From: Poseidonibacter antarcticus
GTDB lineage: Bacteria > Campylobacterota > Campylobacteria > Campylobacterales > Arcobacteraceae
NCBI RefSeq assembly: GCF_003667345.1
Contig: NZ_RCWF01000006.1
Span: 62,001-126,000 of the forward strand
DNA length: 64,000 nt
Direction of reading: 5' to 3'
Shown here: positions 18,599-28,333 of the stretch, piece after piece
Layout: each line of letters opens with the position of its first letter
How positions within the stretch are numbered: position 1 is the stretch's first letter
Made by a program: the position numbers and the translations under genes
The notes under the pieces: model-generated
Told to the model about the DNA's origin: nothing
Seen by the model: the letters and a program-made list of their open reading frames with translations, nothing else
The model's database searches: none

Positions 18599-19483
18599 AT
18601 GGCTAACTTAAAAGAAATTAAATTACAAATTGGTAGTGTGAAAAACACTCAGAAGACAACTAAAGCTATGAAGCTTGTATCTTCTGCAAAACTAACGCGA
18701 ACTAGACAATTGTCTGATCAAGCTAGAAGTTATGCAGGTAAGATAAATGATGTTCTTTCTGATATCGCTGCTAAAGTTAGCAAAGTTCAAGACGAGGGAA
18801 ATATCGGTAAGGCATTTATTGCAAATGATAATCCAAAAACAGTGGATATTGTTTTTGTAACTGCTGATAAAGGACTTTGCGGTGGTTTTAATATGGCAAC
18901 AATTAAAACTGTTAGTAAAATGATGGACGAATATAGTACAAAAGGTACAACAGTTAGATTAAGAGCTGCTGGGAGAAAAGGTGTTGATTACTTTAACTTT
19001 CAAGGTGTAGAATTACATCAAGCAATTTCTGATTTATCTTCAGCTCCTGAGTATGATAGAGCGGCAGATTTTATTAAAGATGTTGTAGAAGACTTTAACA
19101 ATGGCATTACTGATAAAGTAATTGTTATTTATAATGGATTCTTAAACATGTTAACTCAAGAAATTAGAGTTAGAGAATTGTTACCAATTAGCTTAGATAA
19201 TGTTGATTTAAAAGAATCAAGTTCTATGTTAAATATTGAACCAGATGATGATGAAGAAGTGTTAAATGAATTAACAGGTAAATATATTGATTTCAATATG
19301 TATTACGCTCTACTTGACTCTTTAGCTGCTGAACATTCTGCAAGAATGCAAGCAATGGAAGCTGCAACTAAAAATGCAAAAGAGAAAGTTGATTCGTTAA
19401 CAGTAGAATATAACAAAGCTAGACAAGCTGCAATTACAACAGAGTTAATTGAAATTATCTCTGGTGTAGAATCATTAAAATAA
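18599..19483 (+). CDS. atpG: ATP synthase subunit gamma
   Basis: Central rotor shaft. The 294-residue protein has the N-terminal helix with KLVSSAKLTR, the central domain starting TADKGLCGGFN, and the C-terminal helix with EHSARMQAMEAATKNA that sits inside the alpha/beta ring. It is ten bases after atpA and 18 before atpD. Confidence 0.98.
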   Translation: MANLKEIKLQIGSVKNTQKTTKAMKLVSSAKLTRTRQLSDQARSYAGKINDVLSDIAAKVSKVQDEGNIGKAFIANDNPKTVDIVFVTADKGLCGGFNMATIKTVSKMMDEYSTKGTTVRLRAAGRKGVDYFNFQGVELHQAISDLSSAPEYDRAADFIKDVVEDFNNGITDKVIVIYNGFLNMLTQEIRVRELLPISLDNVDLKESSSMLNIEPDDDEEVLNELTGKYIDFNMYYALLDSLAAEHSARMQAMEAATKNAKEKVDSLTVEYNKARQAAITTELIEIISGVESLK

Positions 19484-20896
<1,413 letters not shown>

Positions 20897-20918
20897 TAAT
20901 TAACCATTAAGGCATAAC

Positions 20919-21296
20919 ATGGATACAATTAAACTATCAATAGTTACACCTAATGGAGAAATTTTTAATGATGATGTAAAAACCGTAACTCTTCCTGGAA
21001 AAGAGGGAGAGTTCGGAGTTTTACCTGGACACTCATCATTAGTTTCTTCACTAACAGTTGGTGTAATTATTATTGAAAAAGCTGACTCTACTGAAGCTGT
21101 TGCCATTAACTGGGGACATGTTAAAGTAGATGAAAAATCGGTTGATGTTCTAGCAGATGGTGCAATTGCACTAACTTCTGGAGAAGATTCAAAGATTGCT
21201 AAAAATATTGAAGCTGCAAGAAAATTAGTTAATTCTGTTAAAGATTCTAATGTTTCAGTTGCCTCAGTTGAAGCAAAAATAAACTCATTCGCATAA
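20919..21296 (+). CDS. atpC: ATP synthase subunit epsilon
   Basis: Rotor foot and regulator of ATP hydrolysis. The 125 residues show the N-terminal beta sandwich (IVTPNGEIFNDDVKTVTLPGKEGEFGVLPGHS, read as two motifs TPNGEIF and GEFGVLPGH) and a C-terminal helical region (KNIEAARKLVNSVKDS). It closes the F1 gene order. Tol genes begin six bases later, so the Tol-Pal cluster may be read from the same transcript. Confidence 0.96.
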   Translation: MDTIKLSIVTPNGEIFNDDVKTVTLPGKEGEFGVLPGHSSLVSSLTVGVIIIEKADSTEAVAINWGHVKVDEKSVDVLADGAIALTSGEDSKIAKNIEAARKLVNSVKDSNVSVASVEAKINSFA

Positions 21297-21302
21297 TAGC
21301 TT

Positions 21303-21863
21303 ATGACTGATACAATACTAAATTATTTGACTAATAGTAGTGCTATAACTTATATAGTTTTAGCACTATTGTCAATCTACTTAATCATTACAATATGGAT
21401 TTTCTTATATAGATATTTTTCAATTACAGCACTAATTAAAAATGAAGAAAAATCACTAGAATCTTTAACTTCAAGAGAAGCTACCTTTTCACCTTTATCT
21501 GCATTAAATAAATGTGCAAATAGTTCAAATTCAAAAGAATTATTATATGCATGTGAATTAAATATTATTAAAGAAGCGAGTGAAGGAATTTCTTGGTTAG
21601 CTATTATCTCATCTACATCACCATTTATTGGTTTATTTGGTACAGTTGTAGGAATATTAGAATCTTTTGCAAAATTTTCTACTCATTCAAAAGTTGCTTT
21701 TTCAGTTATTGCACCAGCAATAAGTGAAGCTTTAGTTGCAACAGCTGCAGGTATTTTTGTAGCAATTTTTGCTTATACTTTTCACCAAATTTTAGTAAGA
21801 AAAGTTTATGAGTTAAATACTTATATTAAGGCTCAATCTCAAATATTAATTGCTAAAGGTTAA
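21303..21863 (+). CDS. tolQ: TolQ/ExbB proton-channel protein
   Basis: Inner-membrane proton-channel component that energises TolA. The 186 residues have three membrane segments (about 17-38, 98-120 and 140-162), with the conserved SSTSPFIGLFGTVVGILESF and EALVATAAGIFVAIFAYTF. Its place before tolR, tolA, tolB and pal supports a Tol rather than a TonB role. In Campylobacter the same locus is annotated exbB/exbD, so it could also serve TonB-dependent transport. Confidence 0.88.
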   Translation: MTDTILNYLTNSSAITYIVLALLSIYLIITIWIFLYRYFSITALIKNEEKSLESLTSREATFSPLSALNKCANSSNSKELLYACELNIIKEASEGISWLAIISSTSPFIGLFGTVVGILESFAKFSTHSKVAFSVIAPAISEALVATAAGIFVAIFAYTFHQILVRKVYELNTYIKAQSQILIAKG

Positions 21864-21868
21864 TACTA

Positions 21869-22258
21869 GTGTATGATTTTAATCAAAAACCAGACTTAAA
21901 TATTACACCTTTAGTTGATATTATGTTAGTACTTCTAGCTATTTTAATGGTAACTGCACCATCAATAGAGTTTGAAGAACCAATAAATCTTCCAACAGGA
22001 AGTAAATCAAAACAAGTTTCAGATTTTAAAAAGATAGATATATTTATTACAAAAGATAGAATTGTAATTATTAATAAAAAGAAATATGAAATCAATAATT
22101 TCCCAGATAGTTTTTTATTATTTGTTAATGGTAAGGACAAAAATACGCCCGTGCATATTAGAGCTGATAAAACATTACAATATGATGATATTATATTTGT
22201 TTTAAAATCGGTAAAAGAATCTGGATTTTTTAAAGTTGCTTTAGTAACTGATGGTTAA
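21869..22258 (+). CDS. tolR: TolR/ExbD membrane protein
   Basis: Partner of TolQ. The 129 residues have a short cytoplasmic start (MYDFNQKPDLNITPLVDIMLV), one membrane helix with the critical Asp of PLVDIMLVLLAILMVTAP, and a periplasmic ExbD/TolR fold. The start is GTG at 21869; no ATG lies before the conserved N-terminus. It is five bases after tolQ and three before tolA. Confidence 0.9.
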   Translation: MYDFNQKPDLNITPLVDIMLVLLAILMVTAPSIEFEEPINLPTGSKSKQVSDFKKIDIFITKDRIVIINKKKYEINNFPDSFLLFVNGKDKNTPVHIRADKTLQYDDIIFVLKSVKESGFFKVALVTDG

Positions 22259-22261
22259 TTT

Positions 22262-22999
22262 ATGCAAAAAAAATCCTCTTTTTTAATCTCAGGAATAATA
22301 TCTTTTTCTTTTTACATTTTTATTTGTTTCTTAGTTATTTACTATGTTTCAAAACCTCCCGTAAAAAAATATGCAACTAAAATAAATACTACCGTTTTAG
22401 AACTTGATGTAATAGTAGAAAAAAGCGATAAGAAAAGAATAGAAAAAAAAGAAGATATAAAAAAAGAAAAAGAAGAAGTAGTTGAAATAAAAAAGTCAGC
22501 GTCAAAAGCAGCAGAAAAAAAACCTGATCTAAAGTCATTATTTGCTAATGTTAAAACAAAAACAAAGAAAGTAGCAAAAAAAGAAATTAATAAGGTTGAA
22601 AAATCAATTGATCCTAAGAGATTTAAATCAAAATTTGAAAAACAAAAAAAATCTTCTAATATAAAATTAGATAAATTATTAAATGATAAAAAAACTACAA
22701 CAAATGTTAGAAGTTCAAGTAAGAGTAAAAGTAAAGAAAGTGATGAATACTTTTCTGAGGTTTCGGCATTATTAGATGCTTGGGTTCCTTTAGTAAGAGA
22801 TGATAATGTTAAGGCAACTATTCTTGTTAGTATTAGTGCAAATGGAACTTTTGATTATAAGTTTGAAAAATATTCAGGAAATACTGATTTTGATATTTCA
22901 TTAAAAGCTTTTTTAGAAGAACAAAAAAGTATAACGTACCCCAAACCAAAACTTGGTAAACCTATAACTATTGAAGTTGAATATAAAACAAAAGGATAA
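22262..22999 (+). CDS. tolA: TolA/TonB-like energy-transducing protein
   Basis: A 245-residue protein with one N-terminal membrane anchor (about 7-29), a long lysine/glutamate-rich spacer, and a C-terminal TonB/TolA-type domain (about 160-245) with VKATILVSISANGTFDYKF and a final short beta region. By position it links the TolQR motor to TolB-Pal during envelope constriction. It could double as a TonB; the window also encodes a TonB-dependent receptor, but no other obvious TonB. Confidence 0.82.
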   Translation: MQKKSSFLISGIISFSFYIFICFLVIYYVSKPPVKKYATKINTTVLELDVIVEKSDKKRIEKKEDIKKEKEEVVEIKKSASKAAEKKPDLKSLFANVKTKTKKVAKKEINKVEKSIDPKRFKSKFEKQKKSSNIKLDKLLNDKKTTTNVRSSSKSKSKESDEYFSEVSALLDAWVPLVRDDNVKATILVSISANGTFDYKFEKYSGNTDFDISLKAFLEEQKSITYPKPKLGKPITIEVEYKTKG

Positions 23000-23001
23000 A
23001 T

Positions 23002-24273
23002 ATGAAAAAAATATTATTAATTACACTATTAATGATAAGCACATTATTTGCAGCAGTTGATGCAAAACTTGAGATTGTTAAAAAAGCTAATACATTACCG
23101 AAAATTCTTATTTCTATAGCGAGTGATACTTCTGAAATTAGTACACTTACAAAAATTAAAGATTTGCTTTCTAAAGATTTAGAAATAACTGGACATTTTG
23201 AAATATTAAATATTCAAAATATTATAAGATATGATGATTTACCTGATATTAATACCTTATCAAATGAAGGTGTAGATTTATTTCTAAATATATCTGCTAC
23301 AAAAGATACCTCAGGTGCTTATAGTTTACGTACAAAATTATATGATATCAATGCTCAGGCTATGATTTTAGAAAAGAGTTTTACTTCATCAAGAGAAAAT
23401 AGATATCCTTTTTTAGCTCATAGAACTACAATATCTATTAACGATTATTTTAAAGCTCCAAGCGTAAAATGGATGGATAGATTTGTTATATATTCTGTAT
23501 ATAAAGGTGCAGGTAAATCTGATATTATGATTGCAGATTATACATTAACATATAAAAAAACAATTGTAAGTGGTGGTTTAAATATTTTCCCAAAATGGGC
23601 AAGTCCTAAACAAAGAAGTATTTATTATACATCATATAACTATTCTAAACCAACTTTAGTTAAATTAAATATTTTTAATAGAGATAAAAAAATTATTATG
23701 AGTTCAGATGGTATGATTGTTTGTTCTGATGTAAATCATGATGGTTCAAAATTATTAATTACTGCTTCTCCAAATGGACAACCAGATATTTATTCTTATT
23801 CTGTAAATACAGGTAATAAAACTAGAATTACAACATATAGTGGTATTGATGTTGGTGGACAATTTATTGAAGATGATAAAAAAATTGTATTTGTTTCAGA
23901 TAGACTTGGTAGTCCAAATATTTTCGCAAAGAATATTAATTCTAGAGGTGTTGAAAAATTAGTTTATCATAGTAATAATAATTCTTCAGCAACAGCTTTT
24001 AAGGATAATATTGTTTATGTAAGTAAAGATAAAAATAATGAATTAGGAAATAGATCTTTTAATTTGTATTTAATGTCTACAAAATCAGATAATTTAAAAA
24101 GATTAACTTCAAGTGGTACAAATCAATTCCCAAAATTCTCAGCAGATGGTGAATCACTTTTATTTATGAAAACATTTAATGGTAGAAGTTCTATTGGAAT
24201 TGTAAGGTTAAATTTTAACAAATCTTATTTATTTCCATCTAATAATGGTAGAATTCAATCAATTGATTGGTAA
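23002..24273 (+). CDS. tolB: Tol-Pal system beta-propeller protein TolB
   Basis: Periplasmic TolB links Pal to the Tol motor. The 423 residues have a signal peptide (MKKILLITLLMISTLFA), an N-terminal alpha/beta domain, and a propeller built from WD40-like PD40 blades such as FPKWASPKQRSIYYTSY, FIEDDKKIVFVSDRLG and FPKFSADGESLLFM. It lies three bases after tolA. Confidence 0.94.
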   Translation: MKKILLITLLMISTLFAAVDAKLEIVKKANTLPKILISIASDTSEISTLTKIKDLLSKDLEITGHFEILNIQNIIRYDDLPDINTLSNEGVDLFLNISATKDTSGAYSLRTKLYDINAQAMILEKSFTSSRENRYPFLAHRTTISINDYFKAPSVKWMDRFVIYSVYKGAGKSDIMIADYTLTYKKTIVSGGLNIFPKWASPKQRSIYYTSYNYSKPTLVKLNIFNRDKKIIMSSDGMIVCSDVNHDGSKLLITASPNGQPDIYSYSVNTGNKTRITTYSGIDVGGQFIEDDKKIVFVSDRLGSPNIFAKNINSRGVEKLVYHSNNNSSATAFKDNIVYVSKDKNNELGNRSFNLYLMSTKSDNLKRLTSSGTNQFPKFSADGESLLFMKTFNGRSSIGIVRLNFNKSYLFPSNNGRIQSIDW

Positions 24274-24325
24274 TTAAGTTATGATTTTGTAAAATCATAG
24301 TAATTTTTAATTTAAGGATAAATTT

Positions 24326-24895
24326 ATGAAAAAAATTAGTATTTACTCTTTAGTAGTGGCGTCTGTTTTATTAACAACAGGTTGTAGTGAAAAAAATGTT
24401 GATATGGCTGTAGACAATACACCAAAACAAGTTGTTGACAATAGTTCTGAATCAGCTTTAAACACTATTCCTGATACAACAATTAATGAAATTACTGATG
24501 GTTCATTTTCAATGGCTGGTGAAGCTGACAATGGAGTTTATTATATTATAAACGGTAAAAAAGTGTTAATTGAGAATGTATATTTTGGATTTGATAAGTA
24601 TGATTTAACAACTTCTATGAAAGATGTTGTAATGACAAATGCAAATAAGTTATCTGCTGTAAATCCTAGTTCAACTGTAAAAGTTACTGGAAATACAGAT
24701 GAGTGGGGAACTGATGAGTACAATTATGCATTAGGATTAAAAAGAGCTAAAGTTGTAAAAGATGTATTAATTAATAATGGTGTTAATGCTAATATCTCTT
24801 TAGTTACATTAGGTGAAAGTAATCCAGCTTGTACTGCTAAAACAACTGCTTGTTGGCAAAAGAACAGAAGAGTAGAGCACGCTCTTATTAAATAA
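24326..24895 (+). CDS. pal: Peptidoglycan-associated lipoprotein Pal
   Basis: Outer-membrane lipoprotein that binds peptidoglycan. The 189 residues start with a lipoprotein signal ending LLTTGC (lipidated Cys20), followed by a variable linker and the OmpA-like domain (about 85-189) with VYFGFDKYDL and GNTDEWGTDEYNYALGLKRA. Homologous to Campylobacter Omp18. An AAGGATAA site precedes the ATG. Confidence 0.96.
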   Translation: MKKISIYSLVVASVLLTTGCSEKNVDMAVDNTPKQVVDNSSESALNTIPDTTINEITDGSFSMAGEADNGVYYIINGKKVLIENVYFGFDKYDLTTSMKDVVMTNANKLSAVNPSSTVKVTGNTDEWGTDEYNYALGLKRAKVVKDVLINNGVNANISLVTLGESNPACTAKTTACWQKNRRVEHALIK

Positions 24896-24899
24896 TTTT

Positions 24900-25907
24900 A
24901 TGAATAAATATATTTTATCTTTTTTAATCACTAGTTCATTAGCTTTAGCCCAAGAGGTTTCAGTTTTTGGGGCTGGTGATTTGAATTCAAAAAATCCTTA
25001 TGGATTAAACTCTTCTGAAAAGTATATTCTTAAGAATCAAAAGAAGTTAAATACATTAACTTCAAAAGTTAGTGATGTAAAGTTATTAATTGATTCATTA
25101 AATAAAAGAATAGAAGGTTTAGAATCTATTTACGAAGGCGATTCATCTAAGTTAAACTCTACAGTTTTAAAAATGAATGAGTTAATGCAAAAAGTTGATT
25201 TGTCTTCAGATATTGTTTCTAAGAATAGTAACGATACAGAAGAGATTAAGAATGTTTCAGAGCAACTTTTAAATATGAAAGAAGAAACTGATAAAGAAGT
25301 TAAAAGAAGTATCAGTACTTTAAAACAAGCAGTTTCTAAACTTTCTAAATTAGTTAATAAAATTAATTCTCAATACATTTCAGAAAGTGAATTAAAAAGT
25401 AATATGAATCAATTTGTTACTAAAAGTGAGTTTGAAGCTTTAAAAAAAGCAGTAGGTGTTAAATCTACTCCTATTGTACAAACTTCTTCTACTCAAGTAA
25501 AAGAAAAAAAAGAAGTTGTAACAAAAACAAAAGATTTAAGTGCAGCAGATAGAAAGAACTTATCTCTAAGTGCAAAAGAAGATTATAATAAAAAATATTT
25601 TACAAGTGCAATTCCAAAGTTTGAACAACTTGTATCATTAAATTATAAACCAGCTGAAGGTAATTATTATCTTGGTGAAATGTGGTATGTAAGAAAGAAA
25701 TATGACCTTGCAATAAGTCATTTTAAAAAATCTGCTATTCTTTATGATCAAGCAGCTTATATGCCTACATTATTATTGCACAGTGCTATTTCATTTGAAA
25801 AAACAAAAGATAAAGAAAATGCAAAAAGTTTTTATAGTACTTTAATAGATCTTTATCCAAATTCATCTGAGTCAAAAATAGCTAAGAAAAATTTATCAAA
25901 ATTATAA
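24900..25907 (+). CDS. cpoB: CpoB/YbgF-like periplasmic TPR protein
   Basis: The last Tol-Pal cluster gene. The 335 residues have a signal peptide (MNKYILSFLITSSLALA), a long heptad-rich coiled coil (about 40-185) and C-terminal TPR units (about 220-335) with YNKKYFTSAIPKFEQL and FYSTLIDLYPNSSESKIA. In E. coli CpoB coordinates PBP1B with Tol. The coiled coil here is longer than in the E. coli protein. Confidence 0.85.
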   Translation: MNKYILSFLITSSLALAQEVSVFGAGDLNSKNPYGLNSSEKYILKNQKKLNTLTSKVSDVKLLIDSLNKRIEGLESIYEGDSSKLNSTVLKMNELMQKVDLSSDIVSKNSNDTEEIKNVSEQLLNMKEETDKEVKRSISTLKQAVSKLSKLVNKINSQYISESELKSNMNQFVTKSEFEALKKAVGVKSTPIVQTSSTQVKEKKEVVTKTKDLSAADRKNLSLSAKEDYNKKYFTSAIPKFEQLVSLNYKPAEGNYYLGEMWYVRKKYDLAISHFKKSAILYDQAAYMPTLLLHSAISFEKTKDKENAKSFYSTLIDLYPNSSESKIAKKNLSKL

Positions 25908-25927
25908 AATCATAATAAGGAATATTT

Positions 25928-26467
25928 ATGTCAAATAAAGTTATTGGAATAGAATACAATTTAAAAGATGCTAAAACAGGTGAGCAATTAGACTCAAATC
26001 TTGGTGCAGCACCTTTAGAATTTATTACAGGAAAAGGTCAAATTATCCCAGGTTTAGAAGCAAAAGTTGAAACAATGACTGCAAATGAATCTGCTGATGT
26101 ATTAGTTGAACCAAAAGATGGTTACGGTGAATATAATGAAGAAGCTATTCAAACATTACCAACTGAACAATTTGCTGGTATTGAATTAGCTGAAGGTATG
26201 TCATTATATGGAACTGGTGAACAAGGTGAAACTGTTCAAGTTCTTGTAAAATCTTTTGATGATAAAGAAGTTACAATTGATTATAATCACCCAATGGCTG
26301 GAAGAACTTTAATGTTCTCAGTTACAATTCTTTCTTTAAGAGATGCTAGTGAAGAAGAAGTTCAAACTGGTGTTGTTGGTGGAATGGCTGCTATGGGTGG
26401 TGGTTGTTGTGGTGGAGGAAGTTCTGATGAATCTGCACCTCAATCTGGTGGTTGTGGTTGTCATTAA
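25928..26467 (+). CDS. slyD: FKBP-type peptidyl-prolyl isomerase SlyD
   Basis: SlyD is a prolyl isomerase, chaperone and metal-binding protein. The 179 residues have the FKBP domain (start NKVIGIEYNLKDAKTGE, with GKGQIIPGLEAKV), an inserted flap domain (about 75-125), and a Gly/Cys/His metal-binding tail (GGGCCGGGSS and GGCGCH) that could hold nickel or zinc for enzyme maturation. It follows cpoB by 20 bases and ends in a strong terminator. Confidence 0.94.
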   Translation: MSNKVIGIEYNLKDAKTGEQLDSNLGAAPLEFITGKGQIIPGLEAKVETMTANESADVLVEPKDGYGEYNEEAIQTLPTEQFAGIELAEGMSLYGTGEQGETVQVLVKSFDDKEVTIDYNHPMAGRTLMFSVTILSLRDASEEEVQTGVVGGMAAMGGGCCGGGSSDESAPQSGGCGCH

Positions 26468-26500
26468 TAATTACTATATTAGTAAATTATTTTAATGAAT

Positions 26501-26553
26501 AAAAATATTAGTTTGCCCAAGTGTATTTATGCACTTGGGCAAAACTATTTTTT
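26501..26553 (+). terminator. Intrinsic terminator after slyD
   Basis: TTTGCCCAAGTG (26512-26523) pairs perfectly with CACTTGGGCAAA (26532-26543). The flanking A-run (26501-26505) and T-run (26548-26553) extend it through small bulges. Its 3' arm and T-run are shared with the alternative hairpin 26541-26586. Confidence 0.85.
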
Positions 26554-26586
26554 AGGGCTACACTTTTAACTTTAAAAAATAGTTTT
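26541..26586 (+). promoter_or_regulatory. Alternative hairpin in the slyD-fabD gap
   Basis: AAAACTATTTTTTAGGG (26541-26557) can pair with CTTTAAAAAATAGTTTT (26570-26586) over 17 positions, two of them G-U, with a 12-base loop. The 5' arm is the T-run and 3' side of the upstream terminator, so the two structures are mutually exclusive. It ends 47 bases before fabD. Whether it regulates fabD is unknown. Confidence 0.45.
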
Positions 26587-26633
26587 AAGACAAAACTACA
26601 AATTTAAAAATTTAATAATAAGAAGGTATTACA

Positions 26634-27563
26634 ATGAAAAAAGTTGCTTTTATTTTTCCAGGACAAGGTTCACAATCTATAGGAATGGGAAAAGATTTTT
26701 TTGAAAATAGTGATATTGCTAAAGATATGATTTCTAAAGCAAGTAAGCGATTGGGAGTTAATTTCGAAGAATTATTATTTACAGAAAATGACAACTTAGG
26801 TAAAACTGAATTTACACAACCTGCAATTTTGTTAGTTTCTTCAATTGCAAATGCTATTTTTAAAGATAGATATAATATAGAACCTGAATTTGTTTTAGGA
26901 CATTCATTAGGTGAATTTTCTGCCTTAGTATCAGCTGGTGGACTTGATTATTTAGATGCAATTGAATTAGTACATAGACGTGGTTTATTTATGGTTGATG
27001 CTTGTTCAGGTGGTGGTGCTGGAATGATGGCATTAGTTGGACTTGATGATAAAGTTGTTGAAGATATTTGTGTAGTACAAAGAAAAGAAGGTAAACAAGT
27101 TTGGCCAGCAAATTATAATATGGATGGACAACTTGTTCTTGCGGGTCTTAAAGCTGATTTAGAATCACTTGTAGATACATTTAAAGCAGCAGGTGCAAAA
27201 AGAGCAATTGTTTTAGATATGTCTGTAGCTTCTCATTGTGAGCTATTAACAGCTGCTGTTGAAAACTTAAAACCATACTTAGAAGAGTATTTAAAAGACG
27301 AATTTTCACCTGTTATTTCAAATGTAACAGCTGAAAGTTATACTACTAAAGATGATGCAATTGAATTATTATCATCTCAACTTACGTCACCTGTTAAATA
27401 CAAACAATCAATTTTAGCAAATACAAATGTAGATGCATTTATTGAATTTGGAAATGGTGCTGTTTTAAAAGGTTTAAATAGAAAAATTTGTAAAGCAATT
27501 CCTACTTTAAACGTAAGTGATTTTGCATCACTGGAAAAAACAATAGAGGCTTTAAATGACTAA
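26634..27563 (+). CDS. fabD: Malonyl-CoA:ACP transacylase
   Basis: FabD moves malonyl from CoA to acyl carrier protein in fatty-acid synthesis. The 309-residue protein has the FPGQGSQ motif (8-14), the nucleophile elbow GHSLGE with Ser91, and the catalytic His in SVASHCELL. The ATG follows AGAAGG. It overlaps mtnN by eight bases. Confidence 0.97.
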   Translation: MKKVAFIFPGQGSQSIGMGKDFFENSDIAKDMISKASKRLGVNFEELLFTENDNLGKTEFTQPAILLVSSIANAIFKDRYNIEPEFVLGHSLGEFSALVSAGGLDYLDAIELVHRRGLFMVDACSGGGAGMMALVGLDDKVVEDICVVQRKEGKQVWPANYNMDGQLVLAGLKADLESLVDTFKAAGAKRAIVLDMSVASHCELLTAAVENLKPYLEEYLKDEFSPVISNVTAESYTTKDDAIELLSSQLTSPVKYKQSILANTNVDAFIEFGNGAVLKGLNRKICKAIPTLNVSDFASLEKTIEALND

Positions 27564-28251
27564 ACTAGCTATTATGGGAGCAATGGAAGAGGAAATAGAA
27601 CCTCTTTTATCGCACTTTAAAGATGTGAATATAGTAGAATTTGCAAATAATAAATATTATGAAGTTTCGTATAATGGTTTAGATATTGTAATTGCATATT
27701 CAAAAATTGGAAAAGTATTTGCTAGTTTAACTGCTACAACTATGATTGAAAAATTTGGCTGTGATACTTTATTATTTTCAGGTGTTGCAGGTGCTATTAA
27801 TCCTACACTTAAAATAGGTGATTTAATCATTGCTGATAAATTATGTCAACATGATTTAGATATTACTGCTTTTGGTCATCCAAATGGTTTTGTTCCAGGT
27901 GGAAGCGTATTTGTAAAAACATCTAAAGAGTTAAGAGATACTGCTATAGAAGTTGCAAATGAAAATGATTTAAAAGTTATTGTTGGTACTATTGCTACAG
28001 GTGATCAATTCGTACATTCTGCTGAGCGAAAAGAGTTTATAGAATCTACTTTTAAAGCTGATGCTCTAGAAATGGAAGGTGCAAGTGTTGCTGTTGTTTG
28101 TGATGCTTTAAATGTACCATTTTTTGTATTACGTGCTATTTCTGATAGTGCTGATATGGATGCTGGATTTGATTTCGATGAGTTTTTAAAATCAAGTGCT
28201 GTTAACTCTGCAAACTATCTAATTAAAATAGTTGAAAAGCTAGAAAAATAA
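27556..28251 (+). CDS. mtnN: 5'-methylthioadenosine/S-adenosylhomocysteine nucleosidase
   Basis: MtnN (Pfs) cleaves MTA, SAH and 5'-deoxyadenosine; in some Campylobacterota it also acts in menaquinone synthesis by the futalosine route (family knowledge). The 231 residues have catalytic Glu12 region MGAMEEEIEPLL, EMEGASVA, and the catalytic Asp in RAISDSAD. Translationally coupled to fabD by overlap. Confidence 0.95.
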   Translation: MTKLAIMGAMEEEIEPLLSHFKDVNIVEFANNKYYEVSYNGLDIVIAYSKIGKVFASLTATTMIEKFGCDTLLFSGVAGAINPTLKIGDLIIADKLCQHDLDITAFGHPNGFVPGGSVFVKTSKELRDTAIEVANENDLKVIVGTIATGDQFVHSAERKEFIESTFKADALEMEGASVAVVCDALNVPFFVLRAISDSADMDAGFDFDEFLKSSAVNSANYLIKIVEKLEK

Positions 28252-28274
28252 GTTATTAGAAAGAGAGAGATATA

Positions 28275-28314
28275 ATACAAATATAAAAACTTTTATTAAG
28301 TATTATATTTGTAT
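28275..28314. terminator. Hairpin between convergent mtnN and pgi
   Basis: ATACAAATATAA (28275-28286) pairs perfectly with TTATATTTGTAT (28303-28314), with a 16-base AT-rich loop. It may terminate both convergent transcripts, although the stem is AT-only apart from one pair. Confidence 0.45.
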
Positions 28315-28333
28315 ATATTTCTTATAAAATATT

